The translations under genes and the position numbers were made by a program. From Sympetrum striolatum (taxonomy: Eukaryota > Arthropoda > Insecta > Odonata > Libellulidae), in NCBI GenBank assembly GCA_947579665.1, contig OX388350.1:91779152-91843151 (forward strand): a DNA stretch of 64,000 nucleotides, in the 5' to 3' direction. This document shows, in pieces, positions 10,528 to 23,240 of the stretch. The notes under the pieces were generated by a model. That model had not been told where the DNA came from and did no database searches. It saw nothing but the letters and a program-made list of their open reading frames with translations. The first letter of the stretch is position 1; each line of letters begins with the position of its first letter.

Positions 10528-10890
10528 CAATATGACAAGATCTTCATCAGGGAATGGAACGCTCTACCTGGTGAATTACAAATGCCAATGTCTAAAAATT
10601 TGAAAGTTTACAAAAATAAGCTAAAGTTAAATTTTATGTGATTTAAAACCTCCTCGGTGTTATTATCTCGAGTTGTATTTGTTATATTCAATCAATCTAT
10701 ATTTACGTATGTGACTATATGGATACTCTGCCATGTATTATTTTAGTTAAATGACACATTTTATATATATTTTATGCATGATCGATCTTATTTATGATAC
10801 ATGATCTTATATCTTATGTATTTATAATACGTATAGTGTAATTTAATTCTACAGCCTACGGGAGGTTTTTAAGGGGTTTCCCTCCCGTCT
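10528..10890 (+). mobile_element. 5'-truncated LINE tail with 3' UTR stem-loop
   Basis: The last 37 codons of a reverse transcriptase ORF are readable at 10,528-10,641: FIREWNALPGELQ, then SKNLKVYKNKLKLNFM and a TGA stop. W-N-x-L-P followed by F/Y-K-x-K-L is the usual terminal motif of CR1/Jockey-type LINE ORFs. About 220 bp downstream a perfect 8-bp stem ACGGGAGG (10,858-10,865) / CCTCCCGT (10,881-10,888) resembles the GC-rich stem-loops seen in two other LINE tails in this window. Such 3' structures are often what the reverse transcriptase recognises; that role here is inference. Confidence 0.65.
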
Positions 10891-13800
10891 TTGAGCGAAT
10901 GCAATCATTTTTGTGTTCCCTTAAACGTTGCCAGAAAGCCGATTTGCAACGTAAATAAATCTAGAATCAGATACTATCCATTATTTGTCTATCTATGATG
11001 GATATGAACAGACAGACGTATGTCCACACCTCAGATTTTAACAGCTCCAAAAAGCCGCAGGTGGTAAGTAAATCGTTTGCAAATTCCCCTTGCTGATTCC
11101 TGGAAACCAGTTTGGGGAATTTTCACACGATTTGCTTGCAAACTACGGATGTTTGGAGCTTTTAAAATGTGACGCACTGCTTGCCTCTCAAGGAATGAAA
11201 TTTGCTCTTAACTATTTAATAATGAATTTGAAATGAAATATCTTCGTTGAATTCAGTTAAAGAAATTTTCCTCATATTTTTTCCAACTTTAGGTTTGCAG
11301 AAATCTTTAAATTTCGGGGATATATCCCGACATGTAATGTAAAACTGGTATCTTATTGGCCACTTACTTGTAGCTACTCTTCGTTTATTTTTGAGGATAT
11401 CTCCGTTGGCTTCGTGAATCTGTTGTCGGTGGTGTTCAGTCCTTTTTCACCGTAGATTTTGATATTGGAAACTGGATTTCTATATTTAATTTACTCACGT
11501 TCAAACTGTCTTTTCCAGGGCTGACCAAATGAGAGACAAGTGAACATCGGAGACTACACAGAAGAGCTATCTCGAATCCGGGACAAATTAAATGTAAGAT
11601 CACGTTCATTCTTTTTCCGGAGCATCTGCAGTAGTTGTCCACGCAACGAACGATGGGCCGGCATTATTTTATTCAATCCTTAAGCATTGCCGAAGGATAT
11701 TTATAGCCAATAGGATGCATTTACGTATGTGTAGGATCTCGTGTCTGCTGTGGAAGAAGTTTATTTATTAAAGTTTGTGTAAGAACGTCGATGTATACTC
11801 GAGTATATACGGTATGTTAATGAATACACTGGTATACAAAAAACTTTAGGTGTATATTTAGGTATACAACATCCCTAATAAGATAATTGATTCATGCTGA
11901 TTCATAATTTGCCAACTGTTTGTCTCTATCACCCTTCGTTCCTGAGATCTAAGACATTTTATCTGTGTTTAACATCGCATCAAGGCCTCATTGATTGAAG
12001 TTTCATTAGAGCACTCATTTATTTTATGCAATTACATACGTACATAATTACTTCCTTGATTTAAGGAGTGTTTGGTTTTATTAATTTGGCTTTTGACATT
12101 GAGTTTGTACTGAGCAATTGGAAGGTACGCGACTAGCAGTAGTTAGCATTCCATCGATAGCGTGACTCCATCACTCCTGATAAAAATCGTCCCCCATGTT
12201 TGTCACCTAGGTTTTCAGGGAAGAAGACACAATATGTACTAGACAACAATATCGCGCAAACCTTTGCCATCTCAATCAAGTCGTTTCTTCTCTCAAAATA
12301 TCTCATCGTGCGTTAGGTAGAGTTCGGTCTGGATTGAGGTAGTGCGGTAGAGTTGGTATTTAGGTAGGTAGGTAGAGTTGCTGATTTGATTTGATTATCT
12401 GGATGATCCGAATTCCGGTCTCTCTTCAAAGACTTTGGAAAAAGTTCTTTAAGCTATACGATTCCGAAGATATCAAATGAAGTTAAAATAAATCAGAGAT
12501 ATTCTCTTTTGCGAAAAAGTAGAAAAAGAAATTTAAATATTAATTTCAGTGCTCGGTACAGAATTCCTTCCATAGAAACCACTTTTTCCTTCGCTTTTTA
12601 AGAGATCACTTACAATTCCTTTAATGCGATGCCTTCCAAAAATTCCTGCTGTTCGGGGAAATGTTATGGGAACTGAGAACATTCCGCGACATCATCTGGT
12701 ACATACATTTTAGTCGTGATAAAACCGGCCTTTCGTTAAAGTGGATTCACTAGGCGTTATAATTAAGGAATTCTACAAGATCTTTAGATATTGTCCTCGT
12801 AAGAAATCTCGCGGCTAATTGAAGCATTATTGAAAATCAGTACAAGTCTGCCTCTCAACTCTTCTGTGGCTTTTCTCAATAATGTATATGAAACGTTCTT
12901 TTCCTCACGATGAACTGCCTCCCGCACATCCGAATGGGTGGTGCTTTTGCTACCGGAAAATTTGAAGAAGCTTTATCATCGTTTGCGTACCAAAGACCGA
13001 GCACGTAACATGGTTAAAATTGCCACATGTTAATACTGCTCAACGAAAACTCTGCCAACTGTACTTCCGACCAATAAAGAGGAGGAAAACATCGTCATAA
13101 TTTTTTTACGGTTAAAATTCAAACACGGACACCTTTCGGTAAAATGTTAAATTTCCTTTTCGTAATACTACGTCAATTTTGTGTAGTAGACATATCAAAT
13201 CGCTATCTTTAATTGTCTTCACCTTAGTTTTTAATATGGTTAGTAAGGATATAACATGAAAGCGGCTGATTGTTAGACTTCACATTACCAAATAGGCGGC
13301 GAAAATTAAATAAGGAATTCTATGTTCTAGCGCTCGTAGTTGTCACGGCAAAATTTCAAAATAAATTCCGTCTTACTCATTAAAGTGTTAGCAGTTGTAA
13401 ACGATTTTTAAAAACCATAATTAGAATGTGTATTCAATTTCCTCATCTTTTGATAGTATTCCCAATCTAGAAAGACCATTATTTGTAATTTAATATTTGG
13501 AAAGAAATGAACCCTCCATTTCTCATGGGAAATATTTTCGGATCGAACCTCTTTAGGACATTCAGTTAAGAGGAGAATGACCACGCGTTTGAAAAAGGAA
13601 GTCTTCCAATTGAAATGCACTTTTGTACCGAAAATTATTTGAAGCGTCAGAGCAAGATGAAAGCAGCAGCTACGGAATGTTTGAGTTAAACACAGGAAAT
13701 CGGTGGGTAATGTGAAGGAAGAGTGGAAAGGATGCTGCGAGGGACCGTTGCTCACGAACCGGATGAAGACTTGGTCGCTCCGTGACCCTGAAGAGAGATG

Positions 13801-14430
13801 CTTTCGATTTTTCGGAAGAAAGTGGGCCGCAACAAATGAAGCGATGTATCACTCATACATAAATGTACCCTTCGTGAAGTCCTCGCTGTGTTGGGAATAC
13901 GATTTATCAAGTCCAAATTACTAATTGCACATTCCGAAGTGGAAGCAATAGCAATATTTACTTATTGAGTAGTTAAAATATATCGACATGACTTGGATTC
14001 CACTTTCCAGTTGGAGGGAAGACTCCGATTGTTCTATTTGCGAAACTCTCTCTTCGATTCGAACCGAACTAAAAAAACTAATTATCATAAAATATTACGA
14101 ACTTAAGCTCCCTGGTCATTCTTAATTTATAAAGTGATTCGTGTTGATTCCTTGGACAACGGTGGCAGTTCATAAATGCCACCGGTGCATTCACCAGAAG
14201 TGCTGCAGAGAGAGTGAAGGCAGTTATTCAGGTTCTGTAGAAGACGTTTCACCTTTTCCTTCGCTACTTTCTCCCCTCTTCAGTTTTGGCTCTCAACGTC
14301 GCTTTACCAATTTTTCAATTTCGCATTTTTCTTATCGAAAATACAATTTAATGAGTATTCGCGGGCACCCCTCTTCTCAGAAAGCCACTTCTCTATCGAC
14401 CATCGACTGCAAATAACTCTTTCTTCTTAT
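10891..14430. other. No recognised feature
   Basis: About 3.5 kb without a supported gene. Reading frames of 60-115 codons at 13.4-13.9 and 14.1-14.4 kb have no recognisable motif and overlap on both strands, so I do not call them. A short GGTAGGTAGGTAG run lies near 12,362. Confidence 0.4.
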
Positions 14431-14431
14431 T

Positions 14432-14662
14432 CATTCATTTTGTTATTTTTCTGTTGAACTGCTGTTGCCCTTTACCGGTGATGTTCCACCAAGCTCTGAT
14501 GAACTTATCAGGAGGTACTTCACCAAGGTAACAGCAACAACGAACACAAACAATCGATCGAAAAAGTCGATCAGCCGGGATTAGAGCCTGGGACCTTGGG
14601 GTAGGAGCGGTAGCGTAGCGGAAAGCTATCCACTCGGCCAGCAAGGCCGGTAATTCTTAAAA
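14432..14662 (-). mobile_element. tRNA-derived SINE (type II tRNA-like head)
   Basis: On the minus strand the head contains TGGCCGAGTGG (14,630-14,640), a full match to the Pol III A box and typical of Leu/Ser-type tRNAs. A T-arm/B-box-like GGCTCTAATCCCGGC follows (about 14,575-14,589), separated by a long variable-arm-like stretch. The body continues downward to about 14,432. Type II tRNAs carry the extra arm, so a Leu- or Ser-like ancestor is likely. The B box has drifted (GGCTCTAATCC), so transcription competence is doubtful. Confidence 0.7.
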
Positions 14663-16405
14663 ATAACAAATGAATTCCGGTGGAATAGATGTCTCCCGGA
14701 TAAACGCTTAATCCAAATTTAATAATTTGCTGAAACAGATTCTCGCTCATCAAATTTCCCGCCAATTCCGCGACCCTTTTGTGTTCGAGAGCTTTGGCTT
14801 GTAAGAACTGCGGTGCGCCTTAAACAAATTGTTTTCTGTTTTGATTGATAGCGATAGATTTTCTTTTCCTTAGCCACCTGCTTTCCAATGTCAACCTGTA
14901 CCCATTTTTGCCAAATTTTCGCAGATTGGGCAAAAGAGCTTTCTATGCATCGGCGTCACCTGGCGGAAAAAAATAACATTTGTAGATAGTCTCTAAGGTT
15001 AGAAATTTGTGTAAAAATCTTGATATGTTTGTTTCCTTTTCAATTGAACTTCAAGCTGCAGATTTTCGAAGTAGAAATTTGACCATACTGAGAATATCGT
15101 TAATAATGCGCCCTGGATCGAAGTTCAGACAACTTACACTATTATATGCTTAATTGGTACGAATGGCGCGGAATTAAAGCAGCCGTAGGATTATTACAGG
15201 AGATTTCACCGACTTGAAGTGGATGCCGGTTGTCTTAATTCATTTAACTCCTGCAAAGTCGTATCTCCCGCTCTTCGGTCGCTTTGAGATAGTTTCCCAT
15301 ACCCATTACGATGCGATGGACTTCCAAAGGTATTCGAACTCGGGATCACTTTCTCTAAAGACCCACTCGGCTGCCCCATTTACATTTTAATAAACGATAT
15401 TCATCGAGGCTAAATTGGAACATTTCAAAAGTGTGTGGTTATTTTATAAATCAAACGAAATATCGAAATTAAACGTTCTGATTTCTTAATATTTTGTTAT
15501 TAAACATTCGATACTAAGTCAAAGTTTTATTTACTCATTTTCACTCTCTCTTCATAAATACGTGGACTTACTTTGTTGGTCTGTTGATCTCCCCGCCTTA
15601 ACCACGAGTTTATAAATTAACCGTTCCAATTAGTGGTACAAAGTATAAAAAATCAGAATGTTTAACTTTCGAATCAACCTGTGTGCATCTATTCTCATAT
15701 TTTAGCTCTATCGAGCTGTTTCTACCGAATTTCACTATTCCATTCAACGGGTTTGTGAAAATCGGCGAATTCGCATTGGAAAACATATTCAATTTAGTTT
15801 AATCAGGATCAAGATTATCGACAATACTCACTCAGAAGAAAAATATTTAATGAATATTATACTTCTTTCTACATATAAATAGATAAATGAATGTCGTGGA
15901 GGGAAGTAACTACTTATTCGTACAATTAATAAGGTAATAATTGATTATATTCCTCACTTTGCAGCAACTCTTTTGCGGAGTCGACATTTTCCAATATATG
16001 TGAACCTTTTCGCCGATTGATTTTTAATTCGTGCGAACTTGGAGTGATTCGGGATATATATTAGCAGGGAATCACTGTTTAGGAAGTTTTCAACGCCATT
16101 TAATTTTAGGCAAAAGTGATTTTTAGAATCGACTCACCAACTTCGATTATTCTTGCGATGTCTACCACAACTGAATTTCTCTGAATAAACTTCGTCCGAA
16201 TCGCATTCTAATTTGCCGGTCGCAATTCTTATAGCATTGCTTATTGAAGTCGATTTTACAATTAAACGAACAGAATTCGTATTCGTAAGTAAAGAAATTG
16301 GAGTACTGCTGTTAATGAATCAGAGGTTTTAGACATCACCAATATCGGAAATTATCGAAATCTATAACGACTCTTATATGCTCTTACTCTTATATACCTT
16401 TTATA
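14663..16405. other. No recognised feature
   Basis: No supported gene or repeat. A run of short unrelated frames only. Confidence 0.4.
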
Positions 16406-16410
16406 TTTAT

Positions 16411-17555
16411 ACGAGTAAAATGTAGCTTGCATACTGCAAGCAGATCGAAAACAATAATTTAAAATCGGCATTATATCGGGACGGCACTACAAAGAAAAAG
16501 AATAGGATTGAAAATATTCTTAAAATTCGCAGCAATTTAATCGTCTGGCATTGAACCAAGGCCTTCCTGGTGAACCTACTATGCAGCACAAAGGAATATC
16601 ACCATCTCTTACTATGTGTGAAAATTCAACCAAAATATTGGCTCTTACTGCCTCAAACGACGTCCTACTTTTCAATTATGTAAATGGCTCTCTGGATTCG
16701 AACCAAGGACGATCTAGGAAATCTAGAACATGTTTTGGAAATCTTTCTATGTTCTCTCTCTATATATCTAAATTCATGTTTTAATATTATTGGGAAGGGG
16801 TTTAAATTAATTCTTAAAAATCGGCTAATTTACTGATTGTAGAGACGCCTGGTGTCGAACACAAGAAATATTGGAAGCTGTGAATGCACGGTATGACTTA
16901 TAAGGACTTCATATTATTTCATACTAAGTTTAAAGTCGATATCATATCGGGAAGTACCTAAAACTTTTTTCTGTTATCTCCATAAGAAATGCATTGCGGA
17001 ATGCAAATGGTTCCCAGGTACCGAACCAAGGACCATCAGCGAATATGTAAAATTGGATTATGAAATAAATTTATGATCTCTAACTCCATGCCGAATTTAA
17101 AGTTTCCATGCCATCGGGAAGAGGTCCAAAAAAAATCTTAAAAATCGCCACAATGCATTTTAAACGGCCGATTTTTGCCTCGACCTAGCATCGAACCCAG
17201 GATATTTTTAGTAAAACTCATTTATGGTTTCGATAGATCATGACCATATATATCGGCTCCTTGAGTTTCAAGTCTCTACCTATCCGGCAAGTATTTTTTA
17301 AAAATTCCCGAAAATCAAAGCAATGCATTTAAACGGGAAAAATCGGGACTTTGGGGCCCTCTGGAATCGAACCCATGACACTGAGGTTCAAAATCGCTAT
17401 TTTTCTGGTGGTTACACGTTATGGCCAATAGGTCGTAAAAATTTCAAGTCAATGACGCTTGTGGTTTGGCCTGTGAGTTTGTATCCTCTCTATATATATC
17501 TATTATATATAGATGCTTCTCCGGATTCATTCATGTATATACCTAGATAGATAGA
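16411..17555 (-). mobile_element. Helitron-like modular repeat, complete copy, minus strand
   Basis: Starts (its 3' end) with ACGAG at 16,411 and the hairpin GCTTGCA (16,425-16,431) / TGCAAGC (16,435-16,441). Six modules follow in fixed order, each with a minus-strand T-arm-like motif: about 16,550, 16,697, 16,855, 17,030, 17,190 and 17,365. The far end is GACGCTTGTGGTTTGGCCTGTGAGTTTGTATCC, then a CTAT/TAGA microsatellite shared head-to-head with the next copy. Modules are about 165 bp and share T-rich runs that resemble Pol III terminators. No coding capacity; short frames in it are incidental. Confidence 0.8.
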
Positions 17556-18634
17556 TAGGATACTAATTCACAGCCTAAACCACAAGCGTAATTGACTTGA
17601 AATTTTTACGACGTATTGGCCATAACGTGTAACCGCCAGAAAAAATGTGATTTTGAACCTCGGTGCCATGGGTTCGATTCCAGAAGGCCCCAAAGTCGCG
17701 ATTTTCCCCATAAGAATACATGGCGGGGATTTTCCAAAATTTTTTTGAGGCCCTTTCCGGAAAAGGAGAGAATTGAAATTCGAGGGACCGCTAGAAGCCG
17801 TGCATATCCAACGAAAATCAAAAAGACATCTTCGAATTTTGTCCATGGTTCGATGCTAGGTCGGTGCAAAAATCGGCCGTTTAAAATGCATTGCGGCGAT
17901 TTTTAAGATTTTTTTTGGGTCCTTTCCCGATAACATGGATACTTGAAACTCGGCACGTCGATAGATATCATAAATATATTTCGTAATCAAATTTTTCATG
18001 TTCGCTGATGGTCCTTGGTTCGATCCCGGAGGACCATTTGCACTTCTCAATGCATTCCTTACGGAGATAACGGAAACAAAATTAAGGTACTTCCCGGCAT
18101 GCTATCGACTTCAAACTTTGCAAGATACAAGAGCAAGTCTTTACAAATCAAACTGTGCACTCACAGCTTACAATAAGTCCTGGGTTCGACACCAGGTGTC
18201 TCTGCAATCAGAAGTTGATCCGATTTTTAGGAATTATTTGGAAACCTTTACCAATAATATAGAAATTTGAAATTCTGCATATAGATAGAAATCATAAATA
18301 ACTTTCAGAAATATCTTTTAGATTTCCAAGATCGTCCTTGGCTCGAATCCAGAGGGCCATTTACATTCGTGATAATTAGAACGTCTTTTGAGGCAGTTGT
18401 AGCCAATATTTCTGCTTGAATTTTCACACATGGTTAGAGATGATGATCTTCTATTGTGCTGCATAGTTAGTTCACCAGTGAGACCCGGGTTCGATGCCAG
18501 ACGATGAAATTTAAGCGAATTTTAAGAAAAATTTCAATCCTTTTTTTTTTCTTTTGAGGAGCGTTCCGATATGATGCCGATATGAAATTAGTATTGCCGA
18601 TCTGCTTGCAGTATGCAAGCTACATTTTACTCGT
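17556..18634 (+). mobile_element. Helitron-like modular repeat, complete copy, plus strand
   Basis: Begins at the GATACTAATTCACAG end, immediately head-to-head with the preceding minus copy. Module motifs include GGGTTCGATTCCAGAAGG (about 17,671), GGTTCGATGCTAGG (about 17,848), GGTTCGATCCC (about 18,018), GGGTTCGACACCAGG (about 18,183) and GGGTTCGATGCCAG (about 18,487). Ends with the hairpin at 18,604-18,620 and CTCGT at 18,630-18,634. The second module is a variant type (CCCATAAGAATACATGG) shared with the copy at 29.8 kb, so these two are close relatives. Confidence 0.8.
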
Positions 18635-18649
18635 ATATATATATATATA

Positions 18650-19780
18650 GGTATATCCGGAGAAGCGTCTATATATAATAGATATAGATAGATAGGTATA
18701 TAGATAGGATACAAGGTACAGGCTAAACCACTAGCGTCAATGGCTTGAAATTTTTACGACATACTGGCCATAACGTATAACCTCCAGAAAAATTGTGATT
18801 TTGAACCTCAGTGTCATGGGTTCGATTCCAAAGGGCCCCAAAGTCCCAATTTTTCCCGTTTAAATGCATTGCTTTGATTTTCGGGAATTAAAAAAAAATA
18901 CTTTCCGGATAGGTATTGAATCAAAACTCAAGGAGCCTATACATATGAGCATGATCTATCGAAAACATAAATGGGTTTTACGGAAAATATCCTGGGTTCG
19001 ATGCTAGGTCGGGGCAAAAATCGGTTGTTTAAAATGCATTGTGGCGATTTTTAAGATTTTTTTTGGACCCCTTCCCTAATGCATGGTAACTTGAAATTTG
19101 GGATGGGGTTAGAAATCATAAATATATTTCATAATCAAATTTTTTTTATTCGCTTATGGTCCTTGGTTCGATCCCAGAGGGCCATTTGTACTCCACAATG
19201 CATTTCTTATGGGGATAACGGAAACAGATTTTAGGTACTTCTCGGCATGATATTGACTTCAAACTTTGCATAAAATAAGATCAAGTTCATAAAAATCTAA
19301 CTGTGCATTCACAGCTACCAGTGTGTCCTGGGTTCGACACCAGGCGTCTCTACAAACGTAACTGATCCGATTTTCAATAATAATTTTGAACCCTTTCCCA
19401 ACAATATAGCAACTTGAAATTCGGCATGTAGTTAGATATCATAGATAAATTTCAAAATCATGTTTTAGATTTCCAGGGTCGTCCTTGGTTCGAATCCAGA
19501 GAGGCATTTATATTCGTGAAAATAAGAACGTCTTTTGAGGCAGTTGTAACAAATATTTCTGCTTGAAATCTCACACATAGTTAGAGATGTTGATCTTCTA
19601 TTGTGCTGCATAGTAAGTTTACCAGTAAGACCCGGGTTCGATGCCAGACGATATAATAACAGCGAATTTTAAGAATATTTTGAATATTTTTTTTTGATCA
19701 ATTGAGAACCGTCCCGATATGATGCCGATATGAAATTAGTATTGCCGATCTGCTTGCAGTATGCAAGCTACATTTTACTC

Positions 19781-19782
<2 letters not shown>
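18650..19782 (+). mobile_element. Helitron-like modular repeat, complete copy, plus strand
   Basis: Opens with a CCGGAGAAGCGTC plus TAGA-microsatellite border, then modules with motifs near 18,819, 18,992, 19,163, 19,330, 19,487 and 19,636. Ends with hairpin 19,752-19,768 and CTCGT 19,778-19,782. Arranged head-to-tail behind the previous copy. A long (TA)n run follows. Confidence 0.8.

Positions 19783-19826
<44 letters not shown>
19783..19826 (+). repeat. (TA)n microsatellite at a modular-repeat 3' end
   Basis: About 22 TA units directly after CTCGT. Shorter TA runs follow the same terminus at other copies, consistent with insertion into, or growth of, TA-rich target DNA. Confidence 0.9.
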
Positions 19827-19828
<2 letters not shown>

Positions 19829-20139
19829 CTTATAGGTATATCCGGAGAAACGTCTATATATATTTATATTTTTATATACTCTTATATATCTTTTGATTTT
19901 ATTTGTGCTAAAGTATTTCACCAAAGTATTACGAAGCAATTACTGATGCATATTTTCCATTTGTTTTGAATCGATAACACCGATTCATGGAACAGAATTT
20001 GACTTTCAACAGGCCCGAACAAAAACAGCACTCATCTTCCAGCATTTGTCATTCGCATCATGTTCAAATCAAAACCATATCGTCCCTTTGTCCTTCGCCG
20101 TTATGTGTTGCACTCACTTATGCTTCAAAACCCCATTTT

Positions 20140-20375
20140 AATTGGTAAATATCTCTTGGCACATATCTTATCTCAGCTTCTCTCTAAAGAAGTTTTTAGT
20201 TGGCGGACATGTGAAGAGATTTGATAAATTTTTCTTAAAAATAGTTTATCTTTTACATTATGATCATTGGTTCAACGCTAGGGCACAATTTTTATTCTAC
20301 CATATATTTGAAATAGGGAATATAGCATTAGGTTCGAGGACTTTCTCGATATGATATCTACATGAAATTTGTATC
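20140..20375 (+). repeat. Partial, diverged modular-repeat piece
   Basis: Two weak motifs remain (GGTTCAACGCTAGGGC near 20,270 and the TTCTCGATATGATATCTACATG end near 20,341), followed by the CTATTATATATAGACGC border. Hairpin end lost. Confidence 0.5.
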
Positions 20376-20417
20376 TATTATATATAGACGCTTCTCCGGA
20401 TATACCTATGTATATTT

Positions 20418-21413
20418 ACGAGTAAAATGTTGCTTGCATACTGCAAGCAGATGGACAACACTAATTTCATATCGGCATTATATCGGGACGGTACTCAAAG
20501 GAAGAAAAAAAAGGATTGCAAATATTCTTAGAATTCGCTTCAATTTATTCGTCTGGCATCGAACCCGGGTTTTCCTGATGAACATGCTATGCAGCACAAC
20601 AGAAGATCACCAACTCTAACTATGTGTGAAAATTCAAGGAGAAATATTGAATGCAACTGCCTCAAACGACGTTCTAATTTTCACGAATGTAAATGGCTCT
20701 CAGGATTCGAACCAAGGACGATCTTGGAAATCTAAAATCTGTTTTTGAAATATATCTATAATGTACATCTATCTATATGCCGAATTTCAAGTTTCTGTAT
20801 TATTGAAAAAGGGTTCATAATAATTCTTAAAAATCGGATCAGTTACTGATTGTAGAGACCCCTGGTGTCGAACCAAGGACACATTGATAGCTGTGAATAA
20901 ACAGTTTGATTTGTATGGACTAAATCTTTCTTTATGCAAAGTTTGAAGTTGAAATCGTACCGGGAAGTACCTAAAATTTGTGTGCGTTATCTCCATAAGA
21001 AATGCACAGAGGAATTTAAATAACCCTCTGGGATCGAAGCAAGGACCACCAGCAAATATTTAGAATATAATTATGAAATATATTTATGATATCCAACCCC
21101 ATGCTGAATTTCAAGTTTCTATGCCATCGGAAAAGGGTCCAAAAAAAATCATAAAAATCGCCACAATCCCTCGAGTTTCAACTCTCTCCTTTTCCGGGAA
21201 GTGCCTCAAATAAATTTTCGAAAATCCCCGCCATGTAATCTTATGGGGAAAATCGCGACTTTGGGGCCTTCTGGAATTGAACCCATGACACTGAGGATCA
21301 AATCCTGATCTTTTTCCTGGAGGTTACACGTTATGGCCAATATGTCGTAAAAAGTTCAAGGCATTGGCACTTGTGGATCATGGTTAGAATTTTGATCCCC
21401 TATGAATGTATAT
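20418..21413 (-). mobile_element. Helitron-like modular repeat, minus strand, internally deleted
   Basis: ACGAG at 20,418-20,422 and hairpin at 20,432-20,448, then modules near 20,562, 20,708, 20,868 and 21,034. The fourth runs straight into the middle of the variant second module near 21,167, so one module boundary has been lost. The final module motif (GGAATTGAACCCATG, reverse complement sense) is near 21,273. It abuts the 5' end of the Helitron-like unit at 21,414. Confidence 0.75.
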
Positions 21414-22143
21414 TACTATATATAAAGCTGCAGATCCGACTCATTGACACAAATTCCTGGGTATTTTTAATCGAGCTAGAAGGCTGAAATTTTCAGAAGA
21501 GATTTATAATTGACAGTCGAGTCAGGAAAAAATCGAAAATTCCCAGATTTTGACCTAGGATTGAGCCCAGAGACGATTATATTTTTCAATGTAATTAAAC
21601 GGGCATAACGAAAAATGGCCATGCAGAGCAAATTTATTTCGTTAATTAAAACATGAAAAAGTAATCGTAAAGCTGTAGAACTTGGTCTATATTACGTCTA
21701 AAAGATCAAAATTTACTTTTCTTGCGACCGATTTTAACATTCCGGCACGAAATTTGCAAAATTTTAATTTATTACGTTTACGCCAATTTATTACGTTTTT
21801 TTCTTCTACTTTCGAAAATTAAATCTATGACAACGACCATTGTTAGAATCGAAAACAAAGTTGTTTACAATCCTGATTTCATACGCCATGATAAAGGTTT
21901 GATGCATTTTTAATTATTTTAAATGTTTCTTTCGATATATGTTAATACTGAATGCTGAAAAATGTAAATTTCATCAAAATAGGCAGTAGATATCTGCACA
22001 GTCAATGAATCAATCGTGAATGCATGCTGTGATAACATAAGTTTATGTAGAGAATACGAGACTATTTATCAACGAAGATAATCGGAAAAGTCATGTAAGT
22101 AGTGAGATTATTCGAGGAATTAATTGAAAAGTCACCACTGAAT

Positions 22144-22152
22144 CTATATAAG
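22144..22152 (+). promoter_or_regulatory. Putative TATA box, cassette copy 1
   Basis: CTATATAAG, followed by about 90 bp to a consensus donor AAAA|GTAAGT (22,240). The same arrangement recurs at 25,583. No expression evidence in hand. Confidence 0.4.
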
Positions 22153-22174
22153 AGGGATAGGAAAGCAATTAGGA

Positions 22175-22239
22175 TGAAAAATACTCTTTAATTACTGATG
22201 AAGGACGTATTATACCGGATCAAGTCTACCTGAGTAAAA
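22175..22239 (+). other. Putative first exon, cassette copy 1
   Basis: Sequence between the expected start site (about 30 bp past the TATA box) and the GTAAGT donor at 22,240. It is conserved in copy 3 (25,613-25,684), including TCAAGTCTACC and TGAGTAAAA at the donor. Short frames in it stop quickly, so if real it is mostly 5' untranslated. Confidence 0.35.
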
Positions 22240-22637
22240 GTAAGTACAACTGAAATTTACATAATCCTAAAATATTACTATCAGAATATTAATGCAAATT
22301 AATAGTTTTAACGTCAATCTGTAGAAATAATAGAAATAATAAGTTTTTTTCTACGTTTCTTTAATTAAACGTAGTATATTACGTATTTCAACTTTAATCG
22401 AAATGAAAAACAAAAATCTACATATGAAATAAACTGATTTCCTTGAACGACCTTCTGATTACGTTGTTCTACGCTGGATAATTCTTGGTTAGTAAAAACA
22501 ATCTTTGCATGTATTATTGTATGAATATTATTTTCCCATCTTCTCCAAACGGGCTTTAGAATAATGTTATTTTTCTACGTTCTTTAAAACTATTTACATA
22601 ATTACGTTGCCTATTGTATATTTGTTTATTTAATTAG

Positions 22638-22722
22638 AAACGGAGCTCATTGTCGTGGTAGACGCCATTTAATGAACATAGGATTCAATTGCAGTATGTT
22701 TACACTGAACCGAGTACTTCAG
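22638..22722 (+). pseudogene. Cysteine exon, cassette copy 1 (altered)
   Basis: Acceptor TTTAATTAG precedes the exon and AG|GTAACG follows it. In the frame common to all copies it reads RNGAHCRGRRHLMNIGFNC-type residues, the first Arg being split over the junction. Small deletions totalling 3 bp after that change the end (loss of the third cysteine seen in copies 2 and 3). The peptide type is not identified: two or three Cys spaced as C-x12-C-x3-C in an 88-bp exon would suit a small secreted disulfide-rich protein, but this is a guess. Probably inactive here. Confidence 0.45.
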
Positions 22723-22825
22723 GTAACGAATCGTCTATCGATTTCTCGCCTTTTTATTTTATGCAGATATTTATTCTAACTTAACATTCTTAAGCTTATT
22801 TCTTTAATTTACTTTTACGAATGCA

Positions 22826-22910
22826 CGTCCCGGGTTCGATTCCCGGTGGGAGCCAATGTGCGAAATGACCTAAGCTGTCGAAGCACTTTTAACTATACTA
22901 CTACTACTAC
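22826..22910 (+). mobile_element. 5'-truncated tRNA-derived SINE with target duplication
   Basis: The piece begins inside a tRNA-like T-arm with a perfect 5-bp stem (CCGGGTTCGATTCCCGG) and acceptor-like TGGGAGCCA. A short body follows, then a (CTA)n tail (22,894-22,910). Direct repeats TACGAATGCA at 22,816-22,825 and 22,911-22,920 flank it exactly, as expected for a target-site duplication. It inserted into the Helitron-like unit, whose undisturbed version (ACGAATGCATATTCATT) is seen at 27,458. Confidence 0.8.
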
Positions 22911-23056
22911 TACGAATGCATATTAAAACGTCGTCGTCGCCGCTGCTACGTTCATCGCAGTGGGATCCCGAAAGAGATACCTCGGAGTCAGCCGATCGCC
23001 GCGGAAACCTTTTACCGTACATGTTCATTGAGGACTGAAATCCAAAACTAAGAAAG

Positions 23057-23218
23057 GTAGGAATTGATTTGAGAAGCGACGTGTTTTCACATTGCCAGCT
23101 GTATGTCGCGCTAGGAAGAGTACGTTCCTCAGAAAATATCAAGGTGTTAGTGTCACCAGAAAGGATATTTGATAATATTCCGCACGCCGTCAATATTGTC
23201 CTCATCATCACATGGTGA
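23057..23218 (+). pseudogene. Helitron helicase C-terminus (PIF1-type), fragment
   Basis: 53 codons then TGA: VGIDLRSDVFSH, then CQLYVALGRVRSSENIKVL, ending AVNIVLIITW. Helitron Rep-helicases end with LR...F-x-H-G-Q-L-Y-V-A-x-S-R-V-x-S...L-x-V...N-V-V-Y, the last PIF1 superfamily motif. Here the canonical Gly and Ser are replaced (HC-QLYVALG-RV). The rest of the helicase and the Rep domain are missing. The surrounding 22,925-23,241 is visibly GC-richer than its neighbours. It documents that an autonomous Helitron existed in this genome and links it physically to the hairpin-ended units. Confidence 0.8.
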
Positions 23219-23240
23219 TCTGCCCGGAAGCAGGCGCCGC

